A stretch of 64,000 nucleotides of DNA from Reyranella aquatilis (GCF_020880995.1 NZ_JAJISD010000003.1:310001-374000); one strand, 5' to 3'. Counted from the first letter of the stretch, positions 23,515 through 33,809 are shown. Program-made: numbers and translations. Notes: a model not told the origin generated them from the letters alone.

Positions 23515-25056
23515 TTGAAGCCCCGCTCGACGCCCCGTACCCGCCGCGCCCCGCCGCTCGGCCTGGCGCTCGATCCTTCCGCGCCCGAACCGCTGCACCG
23601 CCAGATCGGCGAGCAGATGCGGCGCGCCATCCTCGAGGGGCGGCTGAAGCCCGGCACGCGGCTACCCTCGTCGCGCCTGATGGCGCAGGACCTCGACTGC
23701 GCGCGCGGCACCGTGGTGCTGGCCTTCGACCAGCTGGTGGCCGAGGGCTATGTCGTGGGCCAGGCGGGTTCGGCCATGTCGGTTGCGGCCGATCTGCCGG
23801 ACGAGATGCTGACCGTGCCGCGCTCGGGCACGCCGCCGCAGGGAAGCACCGTCGGCAGGCCCGCGGTGGCGCGTCGGACTCGGGCGCTTCTAGCGGAGTC
23901 GCCATCGCCCGTACCCGCCGGTCCGCCGATTGCCTTTCCCACCGGCCAGCCCGACCGCGAGGCTTTTCCCTTCGCGCTGTGGGCCAAGCTGCTGGAGCGC
24001 GAATGGCGGCGGCCGGGCGTCGAGGCGGCCAGCGCCGTCCATCCGTTCGGCCATGCGGGCCTGCGCGAGGCGATCGCGACCTATCTCGGTGTGGCCCGCG
24101 GCTTCACCTGCGATCCCGGCTCCGTCGTCGTCACGACGGGCATTCGCCACGGGCTATCGCTGTTCGCCCAGGTCGTTCTCGACGCCGGGGACACGGCCTG
24201 GATCGAGGAGCCGGGTTTCGTCGGCGTGCGCGAGGCGCTGGCGGCGTCGGGCGTGCGCGCCGTGCCGGTCGCCATCGACGGGTCGGGCTTCTCGGCGGAG
24301 GCTGCACAGGCCCTGGCCCCGGAAGCGCGCCTGGCGGTCGTGGCGGCTGCCCATCACTTCCCGCTCGGCACAGTGCTCGGCCTGCAGCGGCGCCTGGAAC
24401 TCCTGAGCTGGGCGGAGCGCCGCAAGGGCTGGATCGCCGAGGATGATTTCGACGGCGAGTATCGCTACAGCGGCCGCCCGCTGCCGCCGCTGCGCTCACT
24501 CGATCGCGCGGGCCGCGTCGCCTACTTCAGCAGCTTCTCCAAGCTGCTCTTCCCGGCGCTGCGTCTCAGCTTCCTCGTGCTGCCGGCCTCGCTGGTCGAG
24601 GCCACCGAACGGATCATCGACCGCGTCTCGGTCCGCGCACCCCTGCTGGGACAGGGCGCGCTGGCGCGATTCATCGCCGACGGCCATCTCGCCACGCATC
24701 TGCGCCGCACGCGACAACTCTATGCCGGCCGGCGCGAGGCGTTGCTCGAGGCCGCGGCGCGCCACCTCGACGGGCTGATGACGATTGCGCCCGATCCCGG
24801 CGGCATGCATGTGATCGCCAGTCCCGTGCCCCGCCTCGTGCCGCGCTTCGACGACGTGGCCGTGACGGCTGCCGCGTCGGCCCGCGATCTGACTGTCCAG
24901 CCCCTTTCGGTCTGCTACGCCGGTCGCGCGCGCCAGCACGGGCTGATCCTGGGTTACGCGGGAACGCCCGAGGCTGAGATCGACCGCGCACTCGTGAAGT
25001 TGCGCGACGTGGTACTGGGCGCGACCGGGCGGCCGAGGCGCGGCCGGCCGCGCTGA
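23515..25056 (+). CDS. MocR-family regulator (GntR helix-turn-helix fused to aminotransferase-like domain)
   Basis: 513 residues. The N-terminal winged helix (about 22-90: P-L-H-R-Q-I-G-E-Q, then G-T-R-L-P-S-S-R-L-M-A and C-A-R-G-T-V) is a GntR DNA-binding domain. The rest is a fold-type I aminotransferase domain with the G-I-R-H-G-L-S segment, E-D-D-F-D-G-E-Y-R-Y and the PLP-lysine region F-S-S-F-S-K-L. MocR regulators sense pyridoxal phosphate and adducts of amino compounds. The start is a TTG, the only one that keeps the complete HTH. Upstream, GAAAGAG recurs twice, near the possible operator CTGGACCAG. It is divergent from the flavin-binding gene and convergent with the dpp operon, whose last stop is 6 bp away. 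Confidence 0.9.
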   Translation: MKPRSTPRTRRAPPLGLALDPSAPEPLHRQIGEQMRRAILEGRLKPGTRLPSSRLMAQDLDCARGTVVLAFDQLVAEGYVVGQAGSAMSVAADLPDEMLTVPRSGTPPQGSTVGRPAVARRTRALLAESPSPVPAGPPIAFPTGQPDREAFPFALWAKLLEREWRRPGVEAASAVHPFGHAGLREAIATYLGVARGFTCDPGSVVVTTGIRHGLSLFAQVVLDAGDTAWIEEPGFVGVREALAASGVRAVPVAIDGSGFSAEAAQALAPEARLAVVAAAHHFPLGTVLGLQRRLELLSWAERRKGWIAEDDFDGEYRYSGRPLPPLRSLDRAGRVAYFSSFSKLLFPALRLSFLVLPASLVEATERIIDRVSVRAPLLGQGALARFIADGHLATHLRRTRQLYAGRREALLEAAARHLDGLMTIAPDPGGMHVIASPVPRLVPRFDDVAVTAAASARDLTVQPLSVCYAGRARQHGLILGYAGTPEAEIDRALVKLRDVVLGATGRPRRGRPR

Positions 25057-25062
25057 TCGCCG

Positions 25063-26141
<1,079 letters not shown>

Positions 26142-26145
<4 letters not shown>

Positions 26146-27128
26146 GCCGCCCTCGCCAGTTCGACGGGCGCCTTCCAGCAGGCCACGCGATGCTCCGGTC
26201 CAAGGTCGCGCAGCGGCGGCGGCTCGGCGTGGCAGCGCGTGTCGGCGAACGGGCAGCGCGGCGCAAAGCGGCAGCCCTTGGGCTGGTTGTTGGGGCTCGG
26301 CACCGAACCCTCGATGGTCGACAGCCGTTCGCGATCGACCTCGATGCGCGGAATCGAGCCCAGCAGGCCGATCGTGTAGGGGTGCTGCGGATCGGCGAAC
26401 AGGGCATCGACCGGCGCACTCTCGACGATCTTGCCGGCGTACATGACCACGACCTCGTCGGCGATCTCGGCGATGACGCCGAGATCGTGGGTGATGATCA
26501 GCATCGCCATGCCGAGCCGTCGTTGCAGGTCCTGCAGCAGGTCGAGGATCTGCGCCTGGATGGTGACGTCGAGCGCCGTCGTCGGCTCGTCGGCGATCAG
26601 CAGCGCCGGCTCGCAGGACAGCGCCATCGCGATCATGACCCTCTGGCGCATGCCGCCGGAGAGCAGGTGTGGATAGTCGTCGACCCGCTGCTTCGCCGAG
26701 GGAATCCGCACCAGTTCGAGCATCTCGATGGCGCGCGCCTTGGCGGCCTGCGGCGACAGCTGCGTGTGCGCCAGGATCGCCTCGACGATCTGCTGGCCGA
26801 TCGTGTGGACCGGATTGAGCGAAGTCATCGGTTCCTGGAAGATCATCGACATCTTGCCGCCGCGCAGGCGCCGGCGTTCGTCGGCGGAGAGGCCGAGGAT
26901 GTTGCGCCCCTCGAACAGGATCGCATCGGCCTCGACCTGGCCTGGTGGGCTCGCCACCAGGCCCATCACGGAGAGCGAGGTCACGCTCTTGCCGCAGCCG
27001 GACTCGCCGACCAGTCCGACGGTGCGGCCGCGCCCGACGGAGAAGTCGATGCCGTCGACCGCGCGGAAGAGGCCGCGGTCGGTATGGAAGTGGGTGCGGA
27101 GACCGCGGACCTCGAGGAGCTTTTCCAT
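26142..27128 (-). CDS. dppD: Peptide/nickel ABC transporter ATP-binding protein (DppD/OppD type)
   Basis: 328 residues. The second ATPase of the importer, pairing with the dppF product. Walker A is GESGCGKSV, the signature is L-S-G-G-M-R-Q-R, and Walker B is L-L-I-A-D-E-P-T. The C-terminal R-F-A-P-R-C-P-F-A block is characteristic of this subfamily. The start ATG at 27128 overlaps the upstream binding-protein stop by one base, which points to translational coupling. The product acts at the inner face of the cytoplasmic membrane. Confidence 0.93.
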
Positions 27129-28699
27129 CAGAAGGAGTAGTCCAGACCCTTGTAGAAGGTGTTCTGGTAGAGCATGTGCGGCCGCACGCCCTTCAGCTTC
27201 TTCAGGCTGGTCGTGTACATCGCGATGTTCATGACCGGCATCCAGAGATGCTCCTCGGTGACGCGTTGCTGGGCCAGCGCGTAATACTTGGCCCGGTCGG
27301 CGTCGGAGATCGAGGCGCGGCCCTTCTTCAGGTACTCGTCGGTCTGGGCGTCGTTCCAGTTCATGCGGTTGGGCGCCGGGATGTTCTTGGAATCGAAGTA
27401 GAAGTTCAGCAGGTCGCCGGACGAGATGTAGGGGAAGGTCACCGTCCACAACTCGAAGTCCTGCTTGCCCATCTCGGCCGGCGCGATCGTCGAATCGTAG
27501 CCGACGATCTTCCAGTCGATGCCGATCTTGCGCATGTAGCCCTGGATCGCCTCCGAAACGCGCGGGAAGTAGGCGACCTGGGTGAACAGGACCCGCGGCG
27601 CCAGCTTCACGCCGTCCTTCTCGCGGATGCCGTCGGCGCCGACCTTCCAGCCGGCCTCGTCGAGCAGCTTCTTCGCCCGCTCGACATCCTCCTTGATGAT
27701 GCCCTTGGTCGACTCGGCGAAGTCGAGCGCCTTGGGGTCGATGAAGGTGTAGGCGGGCTCGGCGTTGCCCAGCATGATGCCCTTGGCGATCTCGGCGCGG
27801 TTGATGGCGATGTTCATCGCCTCGCGGACGCGCTTGTCGGCCACCATCGGGCGCGTGGTCTTGTAGCCGTAGTACATCAGCTGGAAGTTCGGCTTGGCTT
27901 CCTGGACGTTCAGATTGGGCGAAGCCTTGACCTGCTGGATGAACTGCAGCGGGATCTGGTGCGTGACGTCGAACTGTCCGCCCATCATCGCCGCCACCCG
28001 GCTGGAATCCTCCGGTACGATCTTGATGCTGAGCTTCTCGAACTTCACCGGCCCCTTGTTGGCGTACATCGAGGGGCCCCATTTGTAGGCGTCGTGCCGC
28101 TTCAGCACGATCTCGGTGCGCGGCTGCCAGCTCTCGAAGCACCAGGGGCCGGTGCCGTCGATCGCCTTGGTGCCGTAGTCCTTGCCCAGCGCCTCGACGC
28201 TTTCCTTGTTGTGGATCGCGGTCGTGAACATGGTGAGCTGCAGCAGCAGGTCGGCGAACGGCTCGTTCAGCTCGTACTCGACCGTGTAGGGGTCGGGCGC
28301 GCGCAGCTCCTTGATGTTGCCGGCGCGCCAGGCGAGCGGCGCCTTGAGTTCGGGGCTGGTGAGACGCTTGAAGGAGTAGATCACGTCATCGGCGGTGAAC
28401 TTCTTGCCGCTGCAGAAGGTGACGTCGTCACGCAGCTTGAAGGTGTAGAGCTTGCCGTCGGGGCTGATCGTCCAGGACTTGGCCAGGTAGGGGATCGGCG
28501 TCTTGCCGTCCCAGTCCATCGCCACCAGCGTGTCCTGGAACATGTTCACGATGTCGGAGGTCGGCGACCAGGTCGTGCGCTGCCCGTCGTAGTGCGGCGC
28601 ATCGAGAGACTTCATCATCCGCAGGGTCTGCGCCTCCGCGCCCTGGGAAATGCCGACCACGCCAAGTAACGCTGCCACGCCCTTCAAGAAGTTACGCAT
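27128..28699 (-). CDS. Peptide ABC transporter substrate-binding protein (copy 1 of a tandem pair)
   Basis: 523 residues, a periplasmic solute-binding protein of family 5. The signal peptide ([13 protein letters not shown]...Q-G-A-E-A-Q) ends before the mature [11 protein letters not shown]. Family 5 features include the [16 protein letters not shown] and V-I-Y-S-F-K-R blocks. The Cys in V-T-F-C-S-G-K is shared with the copy upstream. It is a close paralogue of the next gene with near-identical blocks throughout, differing most in the 370-400 and 430-480 regions that line the substrate cleft. The two gaps of the operon are short: 25 bp to the upstream copy, one-base overlap downstream. Confidence 0.93.
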   Translation of the reverse strand: MRNFLKGVAALLGVVGISQGAEAQTLRMMKSLDAPHYDGQRTTWSPTSDIVNMFQDTLVAMDWDGKTPIPYLAKSWTISPDGKLYTFKLRDDVTFCSGKKFTADDVIYSFKRLTSPELKAPLAWRAGNIKELRAPDPYTVEYELNEPFADLLLQLTMFTTAIHNKESVEALGKDYGTKAIDGTGPWCFESWQPRTEIVLKRHDAYKWGPSMYANKGPVKFEKLSIKIVPEDSSRVAAMMGGQFDVTHQIPLQFIQQVKASPNLNVQEAKPNFQLMYYGYKTTRPMVADKRVREAMNIAINRAEIAKGIMLGNAEPAYTFIDPKALDFAESTKGIIKEDVERAKKLLDEAGWKVGADGIREKDGVKLAPRVLFTQVAYFPRVSEAIQGYMRKIGIDWKIVGYDSTIAPAEMGKQDFELWTVTFPYISSGDLLNFYFDSKNIPAPNRMNWNDAQTDEYLKKGRASISDADRAKYYALAQQRVTEEHLWMPVMNIAMYTTSLKKLKGVRPHMLYQNTFYKGLDYSF

Positions 28700-28724
28700 C
28701 GTTCCCTCGCTCTCTTGTCGTTGT

Positions 28725-30287
28725 TCAGTAGGTCGCGTCGAGACCCTTGTAGAAGGTGTTCTGGTAGATCATGTGCGGGCGGGCGCCCTTCAGCTTCTTG
28801 TTGGTCACCTGGTGCATGTTGATGTTCAGCACCGGGATCCAAAGGTGCTCGCGCGTCACCTTCTGCTGCACCATCGCGTAGTACTTGGCGCGGTCGGCCT
28901 CGGTCAGCGCCGAGCGCCCGAGGCGCAGCCACTCGTCGGTTTCGGGATCGTTCCAGTTCATCCGGTTCGGTGTCGGGATGTTCTTGGAATTGAAGTAGAT
29001 GTTCATCAGGTCGCCGGCCGACAGATAGGGCACGGTGACGGACCAGATCTCGTAATCCTGCTCGGCCATCTTGGCTGCCGCGATGGTCGAGTCCCAGGGC
29101 TGGAGCTGCCACTGCACGCCGATGCGGCGCAGATATCCCTGGATGGCTTCCGCGATCCGGGGCGTGTTGCCGGCCTGGGTGAAGTAGACCTTGGGCTGCA
29201 GCTTCACGCCGTCCTTCTCGCGGACGCCGTCGGCGCCGGGCTTCCAGCCCGCTTCGTCCAGCAGCTTCTTCGCCCGCTCGAGATCCTCCTTCACGATGTC
29301 CCGGGTCTTCGGGTCGAAGTCCAGCGCATCGGGGTCGACGTTGGTGAAGGCCGGGTCGGCGTTGCCGAGCAGGATGGCCTTGGCGAGTTCGGCCCGGTTG
29401 ATGGCGATGCTCATGGCCTCGCGCACGCGCCTGTCAGCCACCATCGGGCGCGTGGTCTTGAAGCCGAAGTACAGGAGCTGGAAGTTGGGCTTCGCTTCCT
29501 GGACCTGCAGCATCGGCGCCGCCTTGGCCTGGGCGATGAACTGGGACGGAAACTGGTGGGTGATGTCGAACTGGCCGGCCATCATGGCGGCGACACGGCT
29601 CGAATCCTCCGGCACGATCTTGATCACCAGCCTCTCGAACTTCACCGGCCCCTTGTTGGCGTACATCGAGGGACCCCATCTGTAGGCGTCGTGCCGCTTC
29701 AGCACGATCTGGGTGCGGGGCTGCCAGCTCTCGAAGCACCAGGGGCCGGTGCCGTCGGCGCCCTTGATGCCGTAGTCCTTGCCCAGCGCCTCGACGCTCT
29801 CCTTGTTATGGATGACATTCGTGAACATGGTGAGTTGCAGCAGTAGCTCGGAGAACGGTTCCTCCAGTTCGTACTCGACCGTGTAGGGATCGGGGGCACG
29901 CAGCTCTTTGATGTCTCCGGCACGCCAGGCGAAGGGCCCCTTGATCTCCGGGCTCTTGAGCCGCTTGAAGGAATAGACGACGTCCTCGGCGGTGAACTTC
30001 TTGCCGCTGCAGAAAGTGACGTCGTCACGCAGCTTGAAGGTGTAGAGCTTGCCGTCGGGGCTCACCGTCCACGACTTTGCCAGGTAGGGGATGGACGTCT
30101 TGCCATCCCAGTCCAGCGCCACCAGCGTGTCCTGGAACATGTTGACGATGTCGGAGGTCGGTCCCCAGGTCGTGCGTTGCGCATCGTAGTGCGGCGCATC
30201 GATCGACTTCATCATGTTGAGGGTCTGCGCCGTCGCCGGATATGCGATACTCAACGCGAACGCTGCACTCAGAGCTTGTCTGATCAT
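28725..30287 (-). CDS. Peptide ABC transporter substrate-binding protein (copy 2 of a tandem pair)
   Basis: 520 residues. Upstream member of the tandem pair in the operon order. The signal peptide (S-A-A-F-A-L-S-I-A-Y-P-A-T-A-Q) is shorter and different from that of copy 1, while the mature part starts with the same T-L-N-M-M-K-S-I-D-A-P-H-Y-D. Long blocks are identical to copy 1 (for example [12 protein letters not shown] and [13 protein letters not shown]), which indicates a duplication. The start overlaps the upstream permease stop by 4 bp. The substrate is unknown; family 5 proteins also bind opines, glutathione and other small compounds. Confidence 0.93.
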   Translation of the reverse strand: MIRQALSAAFALSIAYPATAQTLNMMKSIDAPHYDAQRTTWGPTSDIVNMFQDTLVALDWDGKTSIPYLAKSWTVSPDGKLYTFKLRDDVTFCSGKKFTAEDVVYSFKRLKSPEIKGPFAWRAGDIKELRAPDPYTVEYELEEPFSELLLQLTMFTNVIHNKESVEALGKDYGIKGADGTGPWCFESWQPRTQIVLKRHDAYRWGPSMYANKGPVKFERLVIKIVPEDSSRVAAMMAGQFDITHQFPSQFIAQAKAAPMLQVQEAKPNFQLLYFGFKTTRPMVADRRVREAMSIAINRAELAKAILLGNADPAFTNVDPDALDFDPKTRDIVKEDLERAKKLLDEAGWKPGADGVREKDGVKLQPKVYFTQAGNTPRIAEAIQGYLRRIGVQWQLQPWDSTIAAAKMAEQDYEIWSVTVPYLSAGDLMNIYFNSKNIPTPNRMNWNDPETDEWLRLGRSALTEADRAKYYAMVQQKVTREHLWIPVLNINMHQVTNKKLKGARPHMIYQNTFYKGLDATY

Positions 30288-31171
30288 GTCTGCAGCCTCG
30301 GATCGAGGACGTCGCGGAGTGCGTCGCCCAGAAGGTTGGCCGCCAGCACGATGACGAAGATCGCGAAGCTCGGGATCGTCGCGATGTGCGGCGCCATGAA
30401 CAGGAAGTCGCGGCCCTGGGCCGCCATCATGCCGAGCTCGGCGGTCGGCGGCTGGGCGCCCATGCCGAGGAAGCCCAGCGCCGAGCCGATCAGGATGATC
30501 TGGCCGAACCGCAGCGTCAGGAACACGAAGATGGTGGAGATGCAGTTGAGCGTGAGATAGCGCCAGATCAGCGTGCGGTCGGAGACACCGACGGCGCGGC
30601 CGGCCTCCATGAATTCCTGGCTCATGATGCCGATCGCTGCACCGCGCGCGACGCGCGCCACGTCCGGCACCGTCGCCACCACCAGCGCGATCACCACCGC
30701 CGTGAGGCCGGCCCCGAAGATCGCCGCGACCGCGAGGCCGATCAGAATCGCCGGGAAGGCCAGCATCACGTCGACCAGGCGCATGATCCAGCCGTCGAGG
30801 CGGCGGTGATAGGCCGCCATGATGCCGAGGAATCCGCCCAGGAACCCGCCGACGATGACGCCGATCAATCCCAGCATCAGCGTATTGCGCGCGCCGTAGA
30901 TGACCCGGCTCAGTATGTCGCGGCCGGTATTGTCGGTGCCGAACCAGTGCTCCGCGCTGGGTGGCTGCATCACCTTGGTGAGATCGGTGAGATAGGGATC
31001 GTAAGGCGCGACCAGCGGCGCGAAGAGGGCGGCGAAGCCGATCGTGGCGAGCAGCAGGGCGGCCACTACGGCCACCTTGTCGCGCATCAGCCGGCGCAGG
31101 ACGCCGGAGCGGGCGAACAGGCCGTTCTCTTCGCTGCGGGCGGGGGCGGCGTTGAGGGTTTCGACGCTCAT
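30284..31171 (-). CDS. dppC: Peptide ABC transporter permease (DppC type)
   Basis: 295 residues with about six membrane segments. The hydrophobic N-terminal TM (V-A-V-V-A-A-L-L-L-A) and the DppC/OppC block H-W-F-G-T-D-N-T-G-R-D-I-L-S-R-V-I-Y-G-A-R are clear. The EAA-type loop (E-A-G-R-A-V-G-V-S-D) lies near residue 195 and contacts the ATPases. The start overlaps the dppB stop by 4 bp and its own stop overlaps copy 2 of the binding protein by 4 bp. Confidence 0.94.
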   Translation of the reverse strand: MSVETLNAAPARSEENGLFARSGVLRRLMRDKVAVVAALLLATIGFAALFAPLVAPYDPYLTDLTKVMQPPSAEHWFGTDNTGRDILSRVIYGARNTLMLGLIGVIVGGFLGGFLGIMAAYHRRLDGWIMRLVDVMLAFPAILIGLAVAAIFGAGLTAVVIALVVATVPDVARVARGAAIGIMSQEFMEAGRAVGVSDRTLIWRYLTLNCISTIFVFLTLRFGQIILIGSALGFLGMGAQPPTAELGMMAAQGRDFLFMAPHIATIPSFAIFVIVLAANLLGDALRDVLDPRLQT

Positions 31172-32106
31172 GACCGCTGCATCCTCGGATCGAGATAGAC
31201 GTAGAGAACGTCGACGATCAGGTTGATCGACAGGAAGGCGATGGCGAGGATCATGATCGCGCCCTGGGCCGTCGGGAAATCGCTCGACACGATGGCGCCG
31301 ACCGCCAGTCGGCCGACCCCCGGCCATGAGAACATCGTCTCCGTCACCACGGCGCCGCCCAGCAGGAACGCGGCCTGCAACCCGATCAGCGTCACCACCG
31401 GGATCATCGCGTTGCGCAGCGCGTGGTGCACGATCACCACCGTCTCGCGCAGGCCCTTGGCGCGCGCGGTGCGGACATAGTCGGCGCCCAGCACCTCCAG
31501 CACGGCGGTGCGCGTCAGGCGCGCGATCGGGCCGATCAGCACGCTGCCCAGCGTGAGCGCCGGCAGGATGAGGCTCGGCAGGCCGCCGTCCCAGATCGGG
31601 CCGGTGCGGCCGGTGAAGGGCAGCAGGCCCCACTGGAAGCCCATGTACTGGATCAGCACGAGGCCGATGAAGAAGACCGGCATCGACACGCCGGCGACCG
31701 AGATCGCCATGATCGCGCGGTCGAGAAGGGTGCCGCGCCGCACGGCGGCCAGCGTGCCCAGGGTCAGGCCGAAGGGGATGGCGATCAGCATGCCGCCCAG
31801 CATCAGCTCGACGGTCGGGCCGATGGTGAGCGCCAGCTCCTCGCTCACCATCTTGTTGGAGATGATCGAGCGGCCGAGATCGCCGCGCAGGACGCGGCCG
31901 ATATACTCGGCGAACTGGATCGGGATGGAGCGATCGAGGCCGAGTTCCTGGCGGATCGCCGCGATGGTCTCGGCCTTGGCGTCAGGGCCGGCGATGATCA
32001 TCGCCGGATCGGCAGGCACCACCTGCAGGAGGCAGAAGCACAGGAAGAGAACCCCGAGCAACGCGGGGAACGAGACCAGCAGGCGGTGGACGATCTGTCT
32101 TCCCAT
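31168..32106 (-). CDS. dppB: Peptide ABC transporter permease (DppB type)
   Basis: 312 residues with six membrane segments. The family N-terminus and the E-L-G-L-D-R-S-I-P-I-Q-F-A-E-Y loop are typical, as is the EAA-like loop (G-A-D-Y-V-R-T-A-R-A-K-G-L) and the ending L-N-L-I/I-V-D-V-L-Y-V-Y-L-D-P-R. It is the first gene of the ABC block, with a 145-bp gap to the halohydrin dehalogenase-like gene upstream on the same strand. That gap holds a perfect inverted repeat. Confidence 0.94.
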   Translation of the reverse strand: MGRQIVHRLLVSFPALLGVLFLCFCLLQVVPADPAMIIAGPDAKAETIAAIRQELGLDRSIPIQFAEYIGRVLRGDLGRSIISNKMVSEELALTIGPTVELMLGGMLIAIPFGLTLGTLAAVRRGTLLDRAIMAISVAGVSMPVFFIGLVLIQYMGFQWGLLPFTGRTGPIWDGGLPSLILPALTLGSVLIGPIARLTRTAVLEVLGADYVRTARAKGLRETVVIVHHALRNAMIPVVTLIGLQAAFLLGGAVVTETMFSWPGVGRLAVGAIVSSDFPTAQGAIMILAIAFLSINLIVDVLYVYLDPRMQRS

Positions 32107-32218
32107 GCGCCGTCCTCGGACCGATTTTCGGCCAAGGGGAAGCGCGCCGGTTTCCCAGCGTGTCTCGACGTTTCTCCCTGGCAGCCGCTGCTTCGGTCAG
32201 ACCTGCGCGGCGTTCGTT

Positions 32219-32235
32219 ATGCAGGAATACTGCAT
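32219..32235. repeat. Inverted repeat upstream of the ABC operon
   Basis: ATGCAG, five bases, then CTGCAT form a perfect 6-bp dyad 113 bp upstream of the dppB start, just past the stop of the preceding gene. This is the right place and size for a repressor operator, but it could be chance. Confidence 0.35.
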
Positions 32236-32251
32236 GCGAATTTTGCCGATG

Positions 32252-32986
32252 TCACGCCCAGCCTCCGGCGTGGGGAAGAACATGCCCCGTGATGAAGCCG
32301 GCGCCGTCGGAACAGAGGAAGCAGACCGTGGCGCCCAGCTCCTCCGACTTGCCGAGACGGCCGAGCGGAATCTGCGCCGTCATCTTGGCCATCGCCTCGC
32401 GATTGGCGAGCAGGGCCGGCGGGAAGTAGTCGGGGTTCTCGACATAGTTCGAGCCGACCGCGTTCACCGTGATGCCGTCGCGTCCCAGCTCCTTGGCGAG
32501 CGAGGAGACGAGGCCGTTGCCCGCCGCGCGCGCGGAGACGTAGGGCGCATAATTGGCGATGCCGCGCAGCGGGGCGGCCGAGGAGACGAACACGATGCGG
32601 CCCGACTTGCGCTTGCGCATCGACGGGGCGACGAGCTGAGTCATGCGGAAGGGCGCCACGGCCATGATCTCGAGGGCGTCGCGGAAATCCTCGATCCGTG
32701 CCTCGCCGAGCGGCGCCCGCAGGGCGGGATAGGCGTCGTTGTTGACCAGTGCGTCGATATGGCCGTGCCGTTTCAGGGCCAGCTCGACCATCGTCGCCGG
32801 CTCGACGGCGGACAGGGCATGGGCGCCGGGGAACTGCGATTCGTACTTGTGCCGCGCGCTCGGGGTCTCGAACGAGGGATCGTGCGCCAGAACCGTCGCG
32901 CCCTGGGCGAGCGCCACCCGTGTGGTGCCGTGGCCTGCGAATTTCTCGACGTTGGTGATCAGGATCACCCGGTCTTTCAGCAGCAT
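32252..32986 (-). CDS. Halohydrin dehalogenase (SDR-fold, non-oxidoreductase)
   Basis: 244 residues. Halohydrin dehalogenases interconvert vicinal halohydrins and epoxides using an SDR scaffold without NAD(P). The sequence carries both diagnostic motifs: T11-x4-F16-x-G18 in place of the SDR glycine motif, and S136-x12-Y149-x3-R153 in place of S-Y-K. S136, Y149 and R153 match the spacing of HheC Ser132, Tyr145 and Arg149. The halide-site loop is similar (G-S-N-Y-V-E-N-P-D-Y-F-P at 178-189, versus G-P-N-Y-L...Y-F-Y-P in HheC), and the M-R-K-R-K-S-G-R-I strand resembles HheC M-K-K-R-K-S-G-H-I. Annotation pipelines would probably call it an SDR oxidoreductase. ATG at 32986; an in-frame ATG at 33013 would overlap ubiE. 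Confidence 0.87.
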   Translation of the reverse strand: MLLKDRVILITNVEKFAGHGTTRVALAQGATVLAHDPSFETPSARHKYESQFPGAHALSAVEPATMVELALKRHGHIDALVNNDAYPALRAPLGEARIEDFRDALEIMAVAPFRMTQLVAPSMRKRKSGRIVFVSSAAPLRGIANYAPYVSARAAGNGLVSSLAKELGRDGITVNAVGSNYVENPDYFPPALLANREAMAKMTAQIPLGRLGKSEELGATVCFLCSDGAGFITGHVLPHAGGWA

Positions 32987-33011
32987 GTCTATTCCTCTAG
33001 GTTGCGGCCCC

Positions 33012-33809
33012 ATGGACCGAGCCTCCCCTGACGATCCTAGCGCAGCCCGTTCCGAGACACAGGCCCCGGACGGTCGTGCGTCCTTCGGCTTTCGCGACGT
33101 CCCGGCGGCCGAGAAAGCCGGGATGGTGCGCGAAGTTTTCGCCAGCGTGGCCCCGCGCTACGACCTGATGAACGACCTGATGTCGGGCGGTGTGCACCGG
33201 CTCTGGAAGAACGCCATGGTCGACGTGGTGAACCCGCGGCCGGGCGAGAAGCTGCTCGACGTGGCCGGCGGCACCGGCGACATCGCCTTCCGCCTGCTGC
33301 GCCGCCAGGGCGAGCGGCCCGACGTCACCATCTGCGACATCAATCCCGCCATGCTCGAAGTCGGGCGCGACCGCGCCGTCGACCGCGGGCTGCTGCGGGG
33401 ACTCACCTGGGCCACCGGTGACGCGGAGCGGTTGCCGTTTCCCGACCGCTCGTTCGACGCCTACACGATCGCCTTCGGCCTGCGGAACGTTACCGACATC
33501 GACCAGGCGCTGCGCGATGCCTACCGTGTGCTGAAGCCGGGCGGTCGCTTCTTCTGCCTCGAATTCAGCAAGGTCACCTCGGCGCCGGTCGGCCGGGTCT
33601 ACGACGCCTATTCGGAACGGGCGCTGCCGTTCTTTGGCCGCGTGATCGCCCGGGATGCCGATTCCTATCGCTATCTGCACGAGAGCATTCGCCGCTTTCC
33701 GCCGCAGCGCGAACTGGCCGCGCGCATGCGGGCCGCCGGCTTCGAAAACGTGTCGTGGCGCGACATGTCGCTCGGCGTGGTGGCCCTGCATCAGGGCTGG
33801 CGAATCTAG
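33012..33809 (+). CDS. ubiE: Ubiquinone/menaquinone C-methyltransferase
   Basis: 265 residues. SAM-dependent methylation of the quinone ring in ubiquinone (and menaquinone) synthesis. The family blocks are F-A-S-V-A-P-R-Y-D-L-M-N-D-L-M-S near residue 45 and L-L-D-V-A-G-G-T-G-D-I-A-F-R for SAM binding, then A-F-G-L-R-N-V-T and L-E-F-S-K-V. The ATG at 33012 gives a short extra N-terminal segment that is common in alphaproteobacteria; a longer frame upstream overlaps the dehalogenase gene antisense. UbiB follows with zero spacing. Confidence 0.95.
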   Translation: MDRASPDDPSAARSETQAPDGRASFGFRDVPAAEKAGMVREVFASVAPRYDLMNDLMSGGVHRLWKNAMVDVVNPRPGEKLLDVAGGTGDIAFRLLRRQGERPDVTICDINPAMLEVGRDRAVDRGLLRGLTWATGDAERLPFPDRSFDAYTIAFGLRNVTDIDQALRDAYRVLKPGGRFFCLEFSKVTSAPVGRVYDAYSERALPFFGRVIARDADSYRYLHESIRRFPPQRELAARMRAAGFENVSWRDMSLGVVALHQGWRI

